A DNA stretch of 48,807 bases, taken from the NCBI GenBank assembly GCA_947086655.1, contig CAMTZM010000015.1:1-48807 (forward strand). Direction: 5' to 3'. This document shows, piece by piece, positions 1 through 8,880 of this stretch. Origin of the DNA: an uncultured Eubacteriaceae bacterium (lineage in GTDB: Bacteria; Bacillota; Clostridia; Lachnospirales; CAG-274). Within the stretch, counting starts at the first letter, position 1; each line of letters begins with the position of its first letter. Under the pieces are notes generated by a model. It was not told where the DNA came from and searched no databases. It was given only the letters and a program-made list of their open reading frames with translations. Made by a program: the position numbers and the translations under genes.

Positions 1-98
1 AACGATTCTTAGTAAAAAATAATATTACTGTATATAACTTCCATTCACTTCGCCACCCGTATGTCAAGCACACAATAAAAATTTTCTAAAATATTTTT
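1..98. other. Non-coding flank, probable ICE end
   Basis: There is no open reading frame of note here. The stretch lies immediately 3' of the last of three tandem serine recombinases. In this class of ICE that is where the element end (attL or attR) normally sits. Large serine recombinases use short core sites, so the crossover point cannot be read from one end alone. The boundary is inferred, not seen. Confidence 0.3.
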
Positions 99-1637
99 TT
101 AAATAAATCCCCTCACTTTCCACGCTATTTTGACTTTTTTATCAGGGCAAATAAAAACTTTGTCGATTAATAAATCACTTAAAGCCTGACTAAAACCATT
201 CTCATTTAAAACAGCGTTTGAAATATTGACGAGCGTTGTTTCATTTTCTTTTTCTTTACATATCAATTCTGTTTGTAAAGTTATATCAGAAAGAATGTTT
301 TTAAAATTATTTATTTTATCGTCATATTCCGATTTCAGCTTATTGTATGTTTCCAAATTAATTTCTTCAAGAAGCAGCTGTTCATACAAGCGGCGTTTAT
401 TTTTATAACACTCCTGTATTGAATTTTCACAGTTAATTTTCTTCTGAATATTTTCGTTGTAATTTTCTGTAACATTTACATTATCTTTATTCAAAAGTAT
501 ATTTATCTGTTTTGAAATTATATCAAACAATAAATTGTGCAGTTCACTTTCCGATATTTCCAAACCATAACAAAGAGCGGTTTTATCAGCGGAAGAATGT
601 TTACAAATAAAAGCTGTGTTCTTTTGTCTTATTCTATTCATTGTATGATTACAGCAGCCACATATAACTTTACTTTTTAATGGGTATAAGTGTATTTTCT
701 TTTTCTCGCATTTAATAGTTTTTCGCATTTTTTGAGCTTTCTCAAAATCTTCTTTGCTTATAATCGCCGGATGATGGTCAGGTATTTTTATCCAGTCTTT
801 TTCATCTCTCATTGTGTACCTATGCCCGCCGACCTCATTTAAAACAGTTTTTCTCATAATATATGTGCCGATATAACGTTCGTCCGTTATCATTCTTGTG
901 ATTGTCGATAAACTCCATATACCTCCGCTTCTTGAAATGTCATAACCTTTATTTCCTTTTTGGGTTTTGTATTCGCCGGGGGTAGGTATATTTTTCTCAT
1001 ATAAAACCTGAGCTATCTGTGGAATACTATTTCCCTCCAAGACCATTTTAAATATAAATCTGACAACTTCCGCTGCCTCCCCGTCAATTTCAAGACGGTT
1101 ATTTTTTCCTTTTTTATAACCAAAACGGCATATTTTACTTTGATACTCTCCCGCTTTCATTTTTGCGTATTTAGCCGTTTTAGATTTTCTTGATAAGTCA
1201 ATACTGTAATATTCATTTATCAAATTTTTAAAAGCAAATTCCATACCTCCGGTATCTCCATTATGGCCGACAGTATCAAAATTATCATTTATTGAGATAA
1301 AACGTACTTTAAACAATGGAAAAACCTGCTCTATAAAATAACCGACTTCTAAACTGTTTCTGCCAAATCTTGAAAAATCTTTGACAATTATGCAATTTAT
1401 TTTAAAAGTTCTTACAAGTTCTAAAAGTTCCTGTACAGATGGTCTTTCAAAATTTGTACCAGAGTATCCGTTATCAACAAATTCCAAAATCTCATAATCA
1501 TTTGTGTCAAGAAGTGTTTCAGCGTGTTTTCTGAGAGAAAGGCGCTGATTATGTATGCTAAGGCTTTCTGTTTTGGAATCCTCTATTGATAAACGGATAT
1601 ATAACGCAATCGTATATTTTTCACTCAATATTATCAT
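99..1637 (-). CDS. Large serine recombinase (third of a tandem set)
   Basis: Site-specific recombinase expected to act with its two neighbours in excision and integration of the element. The product is about 512 aa. The N-terminal resolvase domain holds the catalytic serine in YIRLS (residue 17), followed by the DFSRFGR and INDNFDT blocks. A recombinase domain and a zinc-ribbon (CGCC, with further Cys and His around residues 330-360) follow, then a coiled-coil C-terminal region. The start is taken as the ATG at 1637, which overlaps the upstream recombinase by 17 nt. A TTG at 1628 lies at a better distance from the AGAAGGA ribosome site and is an alternative. The overlap implies translational coupling in a three-gene operon. 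The family is certain; the individual role is not. Confidence 0.93.
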   Translation of the reverse strand: MIILSEKYTIALYIRLSIEDSKTESLSIHNQRLSLRKHAETLLDTNDYEILEFVDNGYSGTNFERPSVQELLELVRTFKINCIIVKDFSRFGRNSLEVGYFIEQVFPLFKVRFISINDNFDTVGHNGDTGGMEFAFKNLINEYYSIDLSRKSKTAKYAKMKAGEYQSKICRFGYKKGKNNRLEIDGEAAEVVRFIFKMVLEGNSIPQIAQVLYEKNIPTPGEYKTQKGNKGYDISRSGGIWSLSTITRMITDERYIGTYIMRKTVLNEVGGHRYTMRDEKDWIKIPDHHPAIISKEDFEKAQKMRKTIKCEKKKIHLYPLKSKVICGCCNHTMNRIRQKNTAFICKHSSADKTALCYGLEISESELHNLLFDIISKQINILLNKDNVNVTENYNENIQKKINCENSIQECYKNKRRLYEQLLLEEINLETYNKLKSEYDDKINNFKNILSDITLQTELICKEKENETTLVNISNAVLNENGFSQALSDLLIDKVFICPDKKVKIAWKVRGFI

Positions 1638-3249
1638 CTTCCTTCTTTTTATCATCAAAATTAAAAAATACATCAACTCTCTTGTCAGAATAAACTAAAA
1701 CTTTGTCAATTAATTTATCAGCCAATTCCGCTGTCAATATTTCTTTATTATGAATAAAAGCTATATGTTTTTCCGCATTATTGTAGTCTTTAATTTTTTT
1801 CCTTAAATCCTTTTGACTTTTTTCTATGCTTGAAATTTTACTGAGAGCGAAAGAAATTTTACTTTCGTATTCCTGTTTCATTTCAAAATACTCATCATCG
1901 GTAATTATTTTATTTACCAAACTTTCATACAGGCTTTTCAAAAACATTCTGTTTTTTTCTACACTTTGCTTTAATTTTAATATTTCGTAATCACATTCTG
2001 AATTATCAGTCTTTGACAAAATATTTTTTTTCAATTCCTGTTTTTTGGATAAAATTATATCCGAGTGATTCTGTATGTTTTTAAGAATATTTTCAATAAT
2101 ATATTTTTCGCTTATGTAGAAGTTCAAGCAAGTATTTTTAGCGATTCTTTCATTAGCAAGACAATGAAAAACATATTCACCTTTGTGATTTTTATTTCTG
2201 TTAAGATTTCTCCCGCAATGACCGCAGAATACTTTTCCTTTTAATATATTTTCATTATATCGCTCCACTGAAATATTTTTATATTTTTCAGCTATTTGTC
2301 TGCGTTTCTCATTAACAGCGTCAAACAATTCGTGACTTATAATAGGCTCGTGAGTATTTTTTACCCTTATCCACTGTTCTTTTGGAATATCAATTTTTTT
2401 GTGATTGATATATTGTGCTTTTCCCTGCACCATATCGCCTGTATAACACTCGTTTGATAAAATCGCCTGAATTGTCCTTGTCTGCCAGTATCCGCTGCCC
2501 ATTAAAGTTTTATGATTTATAATTCCTTTACTTTGAGCATATCTATTCGGAGTCATAATATTCGTTTCATTCAGACGTTTTGCGATTTGATTATAGCTAA
2601 TCCCGTCATACTTCCACTGAAATATCTGTTTAACAATCTTAGCCGGTTCCTCATCGACAATAAGTTTATGACAGTTATCGGGATCCTTTATATAGCCATA
2701 AGGCGGTCTTGCTCCAATATATTCGCCGGCTTTCATACTCTGATGTGCCTGTGCCTTAATTTTTCTTCCTATGTCAATAGAATACGCCTCATTAATCATA
2801 TTTTTTAATGGAAGTATTATTCCGCTGTTTCCATTATCCTTATTTGTATCAAAATCATCATTAACTGAAATAAATCTAACATTGTACGACGGAAAATATT
2901 TCTCAATGTAAAATCCCGTGTCAATAGCGTTTCTTCCCAACCTTGACAAGTCTTTTACTATTACACAGTTAATTTTTTTATTTTCTATGTCGCTTATCAT
3001 ACGCTTAAACTGAGGTCTTTCAAAATTTGTACCTGTTGTTCCGTTGTCAATGTATGTATCAGCTTTTTTTATATCAGGATTTAAAGCGACAAAGTTTTGC
3101 AATATACTGGTTTGTGTTTCTATTGAGTTTCCTCGTTTTTTATTATCCTCAATCGAAAGACGTATATACAAAGCCGCACTGTAAACAGTATTTTTTTTAT
3201 CGTTTTCATTAACCGCAATATTGGTATTTTTTCTGCTTTTTCTTGCCAT
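1621..3249 (-). CDS. Large serine recombinase (second of a tandem set)
   Basis: A 542-aa large serine recombinase. The catalytic serine is in YIRLS (residue 32). The resolvase signature IVKDLSRLGRNAID, a recombinase domain, a zinc-ribbon (CGHCGR and later cysteines) and a Lys/Glu-rich coiled coil follow. The ribosome site GAGGGTG lies 7 nt before the ATG. It starts 2 nt after the stop of the upstream recombinase and overlaps the downstream one, so the three are one operon. All three keep the catalytic serine and arginines, so none looks dead. Sets of three such recombinases are typical at ICE ends in gut Clostridia. Which of them is sufficient for excision cannot be told from sequence. Confidence 0.93.
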   Translation of the reverse strand: MARKSRKNTNIAVNENDKKNTVYSAALYIRLSIEDNKKRGNSIETQTSILQNFVALNPDIKKADTYIDNGTTGTNFERPQFKRMISDIENKKINCVIVKDLSRLGRNAIDTGFYIEKYFPSYNVRFISVNDDFDTNKDNGNSGIILPLKNMINEAYSIDIGRKIKAQAHQSMKAGEYIGARPPYGYIKDPDNCHKLIVDEEPAKIVKQIFQWKYDGISYNQIAKRLNETNIMTPNRYAQSKGIINHKTLMGSGYWQTRTIQAILSNECYTGDMVQGKAQYINHKKIDIPKEQWIRVKNTHEPIISHELFDAVNEKRRQIAEKYKNISVERYNENILKGKVFCGHCGRNLNRNKNHKGEYVFHCLANERIAKNTCLNFYISEKYIIENILKNIQNHSDIILSKKQELKKNILSKTDNSECDYEILKLKQSVEKNRMFLKSLYESLVNKIITDDEYFEMKQEYESKISFALSKISSIEKSQKDLRKKIKDYNNAEKHIAFIHNKEILTAELADKLIDKVLVYSDKRVDVFFNFDDKKKEDDNIE

Positions 3250-3250
3250 A

Positions 3251-4906
3251 TTAGAACACCCTCTCTTTTTGTTCTTCTAAAAACGATATTGCTTTCTCAT
3301 ATTCCGGCTGATAATTGAATTTTATCTGTATTCTATTTTTGCCGAATATCTTTATACTTTGAATCAGTTGTATTACCGCCGTTCTGTTTATTTCCTTTAA
3401 GTCTGAAAAACGTTTAAAATGCTCAATCCATTTAAAATTTTCACTGTTGTTACTCATAATATTTTCAAGTTCTTTTTGCAGCTCTGCCACTGCGTTTTCC
3501 AAACACTTTTGTTCCTCTGAATACATTTTTTTATACTCTGTGTATTCTTCTTTTGTGACAATACCGTTAATAAAATTCTCGTAAAGAGATGATTTATATT
3601 TCCTGACCGACTCAAAAAGTTTCTCATTTTCTTCTATCCGCATAATAGCTTTATTCATAAGTTCTTTATTAATTTTTTCAGAATTAACGCTGTTTAACAA
3701 TTCCTCAAAAGAAATAACATTATTAATATGAGATTTTAAATTCTGTGAAACACAGTTAATTAAATCATTTTCTTTAATCATACCTGACAGTGTACAGCCA
3801 TTCTTTTTGCCTGTCGGACAATGATAGTAATAATATTTATTTTCTTTGTATGGAACGCTTATTCTTGTCATACGGTTTCCGCAGCAGCCGCATATTAATA
3901 TTCCCGAAAACAAGTAAACTTTATCTTTATTCGGCGAGGTTCTTGTATCTAATTTCATAATCTTCTGAACAAGGTCAAAATCCTGTTTTCTGATGATAGC
4001 CTCGTGAGTATTTTCTTTCCTCACCCATTCCGAAACAGGCTTATCAATTAATTTTTTTAATTTGTAGTTATAAGTGCTTTGCTTTCCCTGAATCAATATC
4101 CCCGTATATGTTTCGTCTTTTAATATACGGATAATTGTCGTTGCCGACCATTTAGCGTTATCCCTGTCAGCGTATCCTCCCGTTGGGTGCGGAAGTCCTT
4201 TATTCTTCTTATACTCAATAGGAGATAAAATTCCTAATCTGTTAATCTCATCGGCAATTTTTGAGGCACTCATACCCTCTATTTTCATTTTAAAAATATC
4301 CCTCACCACTTTTGCGGCGTATTCGTCAATTACAAGATGATTTTTATTCTCCTCATCTTTTTTATATCCATAGATAGTACAAGCGCCTACATAATCGCCG
4401 TTGTTTCTTTTCGCTTCAAGAGCGCTCCTTGTTTTTATAGAGATGTCCCTGCAATAGGAGTCGTTCATTATATTTTTTATTGATATTGTCAAATCGTCTG
4501 TATATGAATCTTTCGCCGTATCTATATTATCATTAACCGCAATAAATCTAACCCCATAAGCCGGAAAAATACGGCGTAAATAACGTCCTGTTTCTATATA
4601 CTCCCTGCCTAAACGGGATAAATCCTTTACAATAACACAGTTGATTTTGCCGGACGCTATATCGTCCATCATTTCCTTAAACGCAGGACGGTCGAAAATA
4701 ATTCCGCTATAACCATCGTCAATTTTTTCTGATACAATTTCAATATCAGCTTTATCTTTTACAAAATCATCAATAAGCCGGCTTTGGTTTATTATACTGT
4801 CGCTTTCTTTTTCTTTGTCATCGGTATAAGAGAGCCTGACGTATTTTGTCGCTTTATATTTTAAAATTTTACTGTCAGGCGGGTTTGCCGAATCACATTT
4901 TCGCAT
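3251..4906 (-). CDS. Large serine recombinase (first of a tandem set)
   Basis: The first gene of the recombinase operon, about 551 aa. The start is the ATG at 4906, preceded by AAGGAG at 8 nt; a longer in-frame extension upstream has no ribosome site. The catalytic serine is in YVRLS (residue 26), followed by IVKDLSRLGREYIETG and the recombinase domain. A zinc-ribbon (CGCCGNRM, then C...C) and a long coiled coil complete it. Its N-terminal arm carries an extra cysteine and it is clearly diverged from the other two, so they are ancient paralogues and not a recent duplication. Upstream, 4907-5188 is a 280-bp AT-rich stretch that would hold the operon promoter; I could not settle on one. Confidence 0.93.
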   Translation of the reverse strand: MRKCDSANPPDSKILKYKATKYVRLSYTDDKEKESDSIINQSRLIDDFVKDKADIEIVSEKIDDGYSGIIFDRPAFKEMMDDIASGKINCVIVKDLSRLGREYIETGRYLRRIFPAYGVRFIAVNDNIDTAKDSYTDDLTISIKNIMNDSYCRDISIKTRSALEAKRNNGDYVGACTIYGYKKDEENKNHLVIDEYAAKVVRDIFKMKIEGMSASKIADEINRLGILSPIEYKKNKGLPHPTGGYADRDNAKWSATTIIRILKDETYTGILIQGKQSTYNYKLKKLIDKPVSEWVRKENTHEAIIRKQDFDLVQKIMKLDTRTSPNKDKVYLFSGILICGCCGNRMTRISVPYKENKYYYYHCPTGKKNGCTLSGMIKENDLINCVSQNLKSHINNVISFEELLNSVNSEKINKELMNKAIMRIEENEKLFESVRKYKSSLYENFINGIVTKEEYTEYKKMYSEEQKCLENAVAELQKELENIMSNNSENFKWIEHFKRFSDLKEINRTAVIQLIQSIKIFGKNRIQIKFNYQPEYEKAISFLEEQKERVF

Positions 4907-5188
4907 AAAAAAATCACTCCTTAAAATTAATGGACTCAGCCCTTTCAAGAGTGATAAAGTTATCTTTAAAAAACAAAAAACATTAATATATTTTTTAAAT
5001 AAATTTTAGATACCACAATTAAAACAAATTTTCACAAAAACAAAAATATGTTTTAATTATTTAGGTATGTATAAAAATTATTTTTTAATCTATCAATATT
5101 TTTATATATTCAGTTCACTATTTTTTCCAAGATTAATTATAGCGCGCTCCTCTTGAAATGTCGAGGCCTAATTTTTATTTTTTTTATT

Positions 5189-5428
5189 TTATAACAATAA
5201 TATACTTTTAAGACATTCTTCCATAGAAACTCCATTATCGGAAAAACTCGCTTTTACAATAAATTTTCCGCAGCGGTAGCAGTAAGGATTTTTAATTTGT
5301 TTTATATATTCCTCAATTCGCTTGTCTTTCGGCAAAGTTTTATCAACCGATATATCTTTTATGTCAACAAGGTTTTCAATATCAACATCGTTTATATCAA
5401 CATCTTTCATACAATCAAAATTATACAT
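5189..5428 (-). CDS. DUF6870-like small ICE protein
   Basis: A 79-aa protein of unknown function with the pattern MKDVDI..V....LVDIKD....LPK..R......QI.NPYCYRCGKF.VK.SF. I recognise this as the DUF6870-type protein common beside recombinases in Clostridia ICEs. It begins 2 nt after the stop of the PemK-like gene, with GGGGG as ribosome site, so the two are co-transcribed. It has two cysteines (CYRC) but no full zinc site, no membrane segment and no signal peptide. Its position next to a toxin gene without an obvious antitoxin makes an antitoxin or modulator role possible. That is inference only. Confidence 0.75.
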   Translation of the reverse strand: MYNFDCMKDVDINDVDIENLVDIKDISVDKTLPKDKRIEEYIKQIKNPYCYRCGKFIVKASFSDNGVSMEECLKSILLL

Positions 5429-5430
5429 AT

Positions 5431-5802
5431 TTATATTCCCCCATTTCCGCAGAATTTTTTGTTTAATCCTATGCTTATGGCTAACGCTTTGTCAACTTTA
5501 CGCATATAATAAGAATCAAGACAGCCTATGTACTCTCTTAATCTTATCCTGTCAATCGTTCTTATCTGTTCAAGAAGAATTATTGAATTTTCTTTTAAAC
5601 AATTTTTTCCTTTGACTGTTACGTGAGTTGGAAGATTTGATTTTTTTCTGTTAGTTATTGCCGCAATAACAAGCGTAGGACTAAATTGATTTCCAATATC
5701 GTTTTGTATAATAAGAACAGGTCTTATATCTCCTCCTTGTTCAGAGCCTTTAACAGGATTTAAGTCAGCGTAATAAATATCTCCTCTTTGTGTCGAATAC
5801 AT
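5431..5802 (-). CDS. PemK/MazF-family endoribonuclease toxin
   Basis: A 123-aa MazF/PemK-fold protein. The family hallmarks are RGDIYYADLNPVKGSEQGG, IRPVLIIQND and VIAAIT. Known members are sequence-specific mRNA interferases. The start is well set: AAAGGAGG lies 9 nt before the ATG. No MazE-like antitoxin is encoded upstream, where it would be expected. The 5' side instead holds a terminator hairpin and a structured RNA candidate (5837-6231). Downstream, with a 2-nt gap, is a DUF6870-like protein. A role in element maintenance is plausible for an ICE. It may alternatively be a regulated housekeeping-type MazF (EndoA-like). The family call is firm; the toxin role is inferred. Confidence 0.88.
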   Translation of the reverse strand: MYSTQRGDIYYADLNPVKGSEQGGDIRPVLIIQNDIGNQFSPTLVIAAITNRKKSNLPTHVTVKGKNCLKENSIILLEQIRTIDRIRLREYIGCLDSYYMRKVDKALAISIGLNKKFCGNGGI

Positions 5803-5835
5803 AAATTTAATCCTCCTTTTGTCTGTTTTGTTTTA

Positions 5836-5875
5836 AAACAGACTGCCCTTATATAAATATAAAAGCAGTCCGTTT
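5836..5875. terminator. Bidirectional intrinsic terminator between the RNA candidate and pemK
   Basis: Two 11-nt arms (AAACAGACTGC and GCAGTCCGTTT, one mismatch) are separated by 18 nt. T-rich tracts follow on both strands. On the minus strand it ends the RNA candidate just before the pemK ribosome site, so it could also act as an attenuator of pemK. Confidence 0.75.
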
Positions 5876-6231
5876 CTTTTTATAATTTGTTGTTTATCAG
5901 CCTATTTGCCACGCGCCCCGGCTAAAGGAATAATTCAGGTTACGGCCGGCTGCCGTATCATAGTTCCAAAGTACCGTTTAACGCATACCTCAGAAACTCC
6001 CCGTCAAGTCTGTGCGAGGTCGTGAGAAAGTATCATTATAACCTATATAAGTCATCGCATTTTGACTGCCAAATCAAATTTTATAACAGACGTTTATCGC
6101 TCCGGCTCCAATCTATCCTCCTTTATTGGAGTTATCATCTTCGCGCCGCTGTTAAAGCTGCTCGTTATATAGGCAACGTACCTAAATTATTGTGTATTAA
6201 ATTTTCAAAGTGCGTACAGCAGTTCCAACCA
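5837..6231 (-). ncRNA. Structured RNA candidate upstream of pemK
   Basis: A stretch of roughly 390 nt, richer in G and C than its surroundings, without a credible reading frame. A -10-like TATACT lies at 6238-6243, and it ends in the terminator at 5836-5875. Helices seen directly on the minus strand: CTCCAAT/ATTGGAG (6106-6112 with 6125-6131), whose loop shows AAAGGAGGATAG; a 9-bp long-range pairing TTATATAGG/CCTATATAA (6042-6050 with 6165-6173); and TACGGC/GCCGTA with a 5-nt loop (5941-5957). This looks like an ornate RNA or long leader and not degenerate coding sequence. Large conserved RNAs such as raiA are known in Firmicutes and in conjugative elements. I cannot assign a family without a covariance search. 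Confidence 0.55.
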
Positions 6232-6370
6232 GACCAAAGTATAATAAATTTAAAAAGCGACAATATTATTAATAAAATCACATTATCTATTTATTTACTT
6301 ATAATGGAATTACTGTAAAAAAATCCTTTCACTTAACGCGCTGAAAAAGGGGTGTTGTAGGGGTATAAAT

Positions 6371-6865
6371 TTAAAATTTCTCAAAAAATTTTTTTAATTT
6401 TCTTTTTGCCGAATCAACGCTTTCTTGTACAGATGTAAAATGTACTTTTTCTATTTCCGCAATTTTTCTCATAGAGAGATTTTTAAATACGTGCATTATA
6501 AATCTTCGTTTCTGAACTGCCGTTAAACTGCCGTCTTTTAAAAACTCTTTAAAAGCCAAAGAGATATACTGCTTGTCCAGCTTTTCTATGTAATTTTCCT
6601 CAATAGTTAAAGCCGTAGCGTCTTCTATCTGCTTTGTATTTTCCAAAGATAAAGTTTTTTGTGTTATTCTGTTTTCTGTCCTGTCCTGCTCTAAATAAAT
6701 TTCATCTGACAGCGCTTTTAATTCCCTAAAATCCTGTTCTGTTTTATCAGGATTAGCTTTCAGATAATCAGCCAAACTTATTTCAATAATTTGATTTGCG
6801 GTTTTGTAAACAATACCCTCAGAATATTTATTAATGCCATAGTCGCTGCTCTTATAATTTCTCAT
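6371..6865 (-). CDS. Sigma-70 region-4-like ICE regulator
   Basis: A 164-aa protein whose C-terminal 50 residues (QKRRFIMHVFKNLSMRKIA, then HFTSVQESVDSAKRKLKKFF) form a sigma region-4 type helix-turn-helix. The N-terminal half is acidic and unassigned. Proteins of this size and layout are common ICE regulators. The start is the ATG at 6865 with GGAGG 7 nt upstream; a longer frame reaching 7132 runs through a terminator hairpin and is not used. It is transcribed alone, away from the recombinases. No promoter target can be named. Confidence 0.75.
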   Translation of the reverse strand: MRNYKSSDYGINKYSEGIVYKTANQIIEISLADYLKANPDKTEQDFRELKALSDEIYLEQDRTENRITQKTLSLENTKQIEDATALTIEENYIEKLDKQYISLAFKEFLKDGSLTAVQKRRFIMHVFKNLSMRKIAEIEKVHFTSVQESVDSAKRKLKKFFEKF

Positions 6866-7039
6866 TTTATTTACCTCCGATTTATTTTTTTGACGTGAAA
6901 ACAAATCAGAGATTGGCGGCGACCTACAATGAAAATATTTGTTGTAAAAGGTTAGGTTTATGTCATAAAAATTAAATATGTATTGAATATTGATATGTTT
7001 TACAAAATGATATTGATAAAATAATAATTTTGTCGATAA

Positions 7040-7080
7040 TAAAAGAGCCATAACCCTTAACAGGATTATGGCTCTTTTAT
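7040..7080. terminator. Bidirectional intrinsic terminator
   Basis: A perfect stem AAAAGAGCCATAA/TTATGGCTCTTTT with a 12-nt loop, A-rich on one side and T-rich on the other. It lies about 175 bp upstream of the sigma-like gene. Confidence 0.8.
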
Positions 7081-7380
7081 GTATAAACAGCTTTATATAT
7101 GTAAAATATCTTTTGTATTTTTCAGCATACACAATATTCCCACCTAAATTAAAGAAAATATAATATTTATCAATAATTTTCTCTAAATTACCTCTTAGAT
7201 AAGCCTATAAGTATATAAACCTCAATCAAAATATAATTTTACCGTTATATTAACGTAATTCTATAAAAACTCCCCTAAATGTTTATCTAAAAATCAATTA
7301 ATATAATCTTTTTTATATAATAATACAATATATATTTTAAAAAAAATGTCGTTTTTATAAGTGTTAAAAAAATTTGTATA

Positions 7381-7411
7381 AAAAAAATCCTGTTCTTTGT
7401 AAAAAACAGGA
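7381..7411 (-). terminator. Intrinsic terminator of the XRE gene
   Basis: A stem TCCTGTT/AACAGGA (7388-7394 with 7405-7411) followed on the minus strand by seven U residues, about 75 nt after the XRE stop. Confidence 0.75.
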
Positions 7412-7485
7412 CTGTACACATTAAAATAGCTGTTATAAATATTTAATTTTTAGCATTTATATTTTCGATTTTATATTTATAATTA

Positions 7486-7827
7486 TTAAATGTTATCTTT
7501 TTTATCTCCCAATATTTTATGAACAGATTCAATTAGTAAATTAATTAAAGCTAATTCTTGTATTGAGTATTCAGATAAGTTTTTTTCTATGTTTATAAGA
7601 GTAAATTGGCTTGATATTTGCCTTTGAAAAAAAATTTCATCAACCGACATATTTAATTCTAAAGCAAGATTATAGAGAGTAGTCACTGACGGTAATTTTC
7701 TTCCTGTTTCAATGTGTCGTAGAAATGTAGGAGAAATATTAATTAATTCAGCTAAACTTTCTTGTGTAAGTCCTGCTTTTTCTCTTGCGTTTTTAATTGC
7801 CTTACCTATATCTTTTTTAAGTATCAT
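7486..7827 (-). CDS. XRE-family transcriptional regulator
   Basis: A 113-aa DNA-binding protein with an N-terminal HTH_3 domain (residues 7-65: IGKAIKNAREKAGLTQESLA, then INISPTFLRHIETGRKLPS). A C-terminal helical tail probably serves for dimerisation. AGGAGG precedes the ATG by 11 nt. It faces away from the SLOG gene at 8285 across a 457-bp AT-rich gap and is a typical repressor or switch protein of a mobile element. Its operator cannot be picked out by eye. Confidence 0.88.
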   Translation of the reverse strand: MILKKDIGKAIKNAREKAGLTQESLAELINISPTFLRHIETGRKLPSVTTLYNLALELNMSVDEIFFQRQISSQFTLINIEKNLSEYSIQELALINLLIESVHKILGDKKDNI

Positions 7828-8284
7828 AACTTTTAGACCTCCTAATATTATCTTATAGCTTATTAAATAATTTTAAAATTATCTGTTTGATACCAAAAAC
7901 GTAACTTGTAGTAAATATAATCATTACTAAAATGATATAAAAATTAATATAAAATATTTAAACTTTTAACTATAATAAATATTGTGTCTTAAAGATAATA
8001 TTATAGTAACTTTTAGATACGATTATGCTTGAATATAAATTCAAAATAATATATAATATATTTAACTGTTTTTACAAATTATTGATTTATAAATTTTAAA
8101 AACTTTGATAAATTAAAGGTGATGTTTATGTTTAAATTAATAAATTAATAAATTATAAAACACTTCGTAATCTCTCTGTATAGTGGTCATTTTCATAATT
8201 TGAAAACTATAAACTGCTATAAAAATTTAAACTAATAATAATTATGAATAAATATTTATTAACAAATAAACGGAGGCAAAAAAT
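7828..8284. other. Divergent intergenic region
   Basis: A 457-bp, very AT-rich stretch between the XRE gene (minus) and the SLOG gene (plus). It must hold both promoters. I see no clear palindrome, repeat or reading frame. Confidence 0.4.
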
Positions 8285-8848
8285 ATGGGATTAATATATA
8301 TAAATAATCATAATAAATTGGTTATAAATAAACCATTTACTAACGAAAAAAAGACAATCGCATTTACAGGAATGAGAAAACCATTTGAAAAAAATAACAA
8401 AAAAGAATCTATTTATTTCTCTAAACTAAAAGATATAATAAAAGAAACATTAGTTGCCCTTATTGAGAAAGAGTCTTTTACTCATTTTATAAATGGTTTA
8501 GCCATAGGTTCCGACCAGCTTTGCGCGTCAGTTGTAATAGAGTTGAAAAAATATTATAAGATAACATTAGAGGCCGCAATACCGTGTTTTAATCAAGATA
8601 TGTATTGGAGCGATAAAAACAAAATTAATTATAAAAAAATTTTATCTTTATGTGATATAAAAAATTATATTACAGCCGGTAATTATACTAAAATCTGTAT
8701 GCACATAAGAAATAAATATATGGTTGATAATTCAGACCTTATCATAGCAATATGGAACGGCAAATCAGGAGGTACTGAACAAACAATAAAATATGCAAAA
8801 ACTAAAAAAAAGCCAATCATTATAATTAACCCAAATGGATATACTTAA
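8285..8848 (+). CDS. DUF1273/SLOG-family nucleotide-binding protein
   Basis: A 187-aa cytosolic protein. KTIAFTGMRKP, INGLAIGSDQLCASVVIELK and the C-terminal LIIAIWNGKSGGTEQTIKYA are the glycine-rich and GGT blocks of the DUF1273 (YpsA-like) branch of the SLOG superfamily, which is related to DprA and LOG. SLOG proteins bind or sense nucleotides and many sit in defence or phage-related loci. Start with GGAGG 7 nt upstream. A small membrane protein follows 32 nt later, so the two form a short operon. A sensor plus membrane-partner defence pair is possible but untested. Confidence 0.8.
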   Translation: MGLIYINNHNKLVINKPFTNEKKTIAFTGMRKPFEKNNKKESIYFSKLKDIIKETLVALIEKESFTHFINGLAIGSDQLCASVVIELKKYYKITLEAAIPCFNQDMYWSDKNKINYKKILSLCDIKNYITAGNYTKICMHIRNKYMVDNSDLIIAIWNGKSGGTEQTIKYAKTKKKPIIIINPNGYT

Positions 8849-8880
8849 CGAAGATTTATTAATATAGGAAGGTAAAAAAA

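Larger units (their letters stand above)
6866..7485. other. Intergenic region with two terminators
   Basis: About 620 bp of AT-rich DNA between the sigma-like gene and the XRE regulator, both on the minus strand. It contains hairpins at 7040-7080 and 7381-7411 and the ribosome site of the downstream gene. I see no further gene or repeat. Confidence 0.5.

Noticed and set aside
6022..6318. A 98-codon plus-strand frame inside the structured RNA region.
   Set aside because: No ribosome site and no recognisable sequence; the region is better explained by RNA helices on the other strand.
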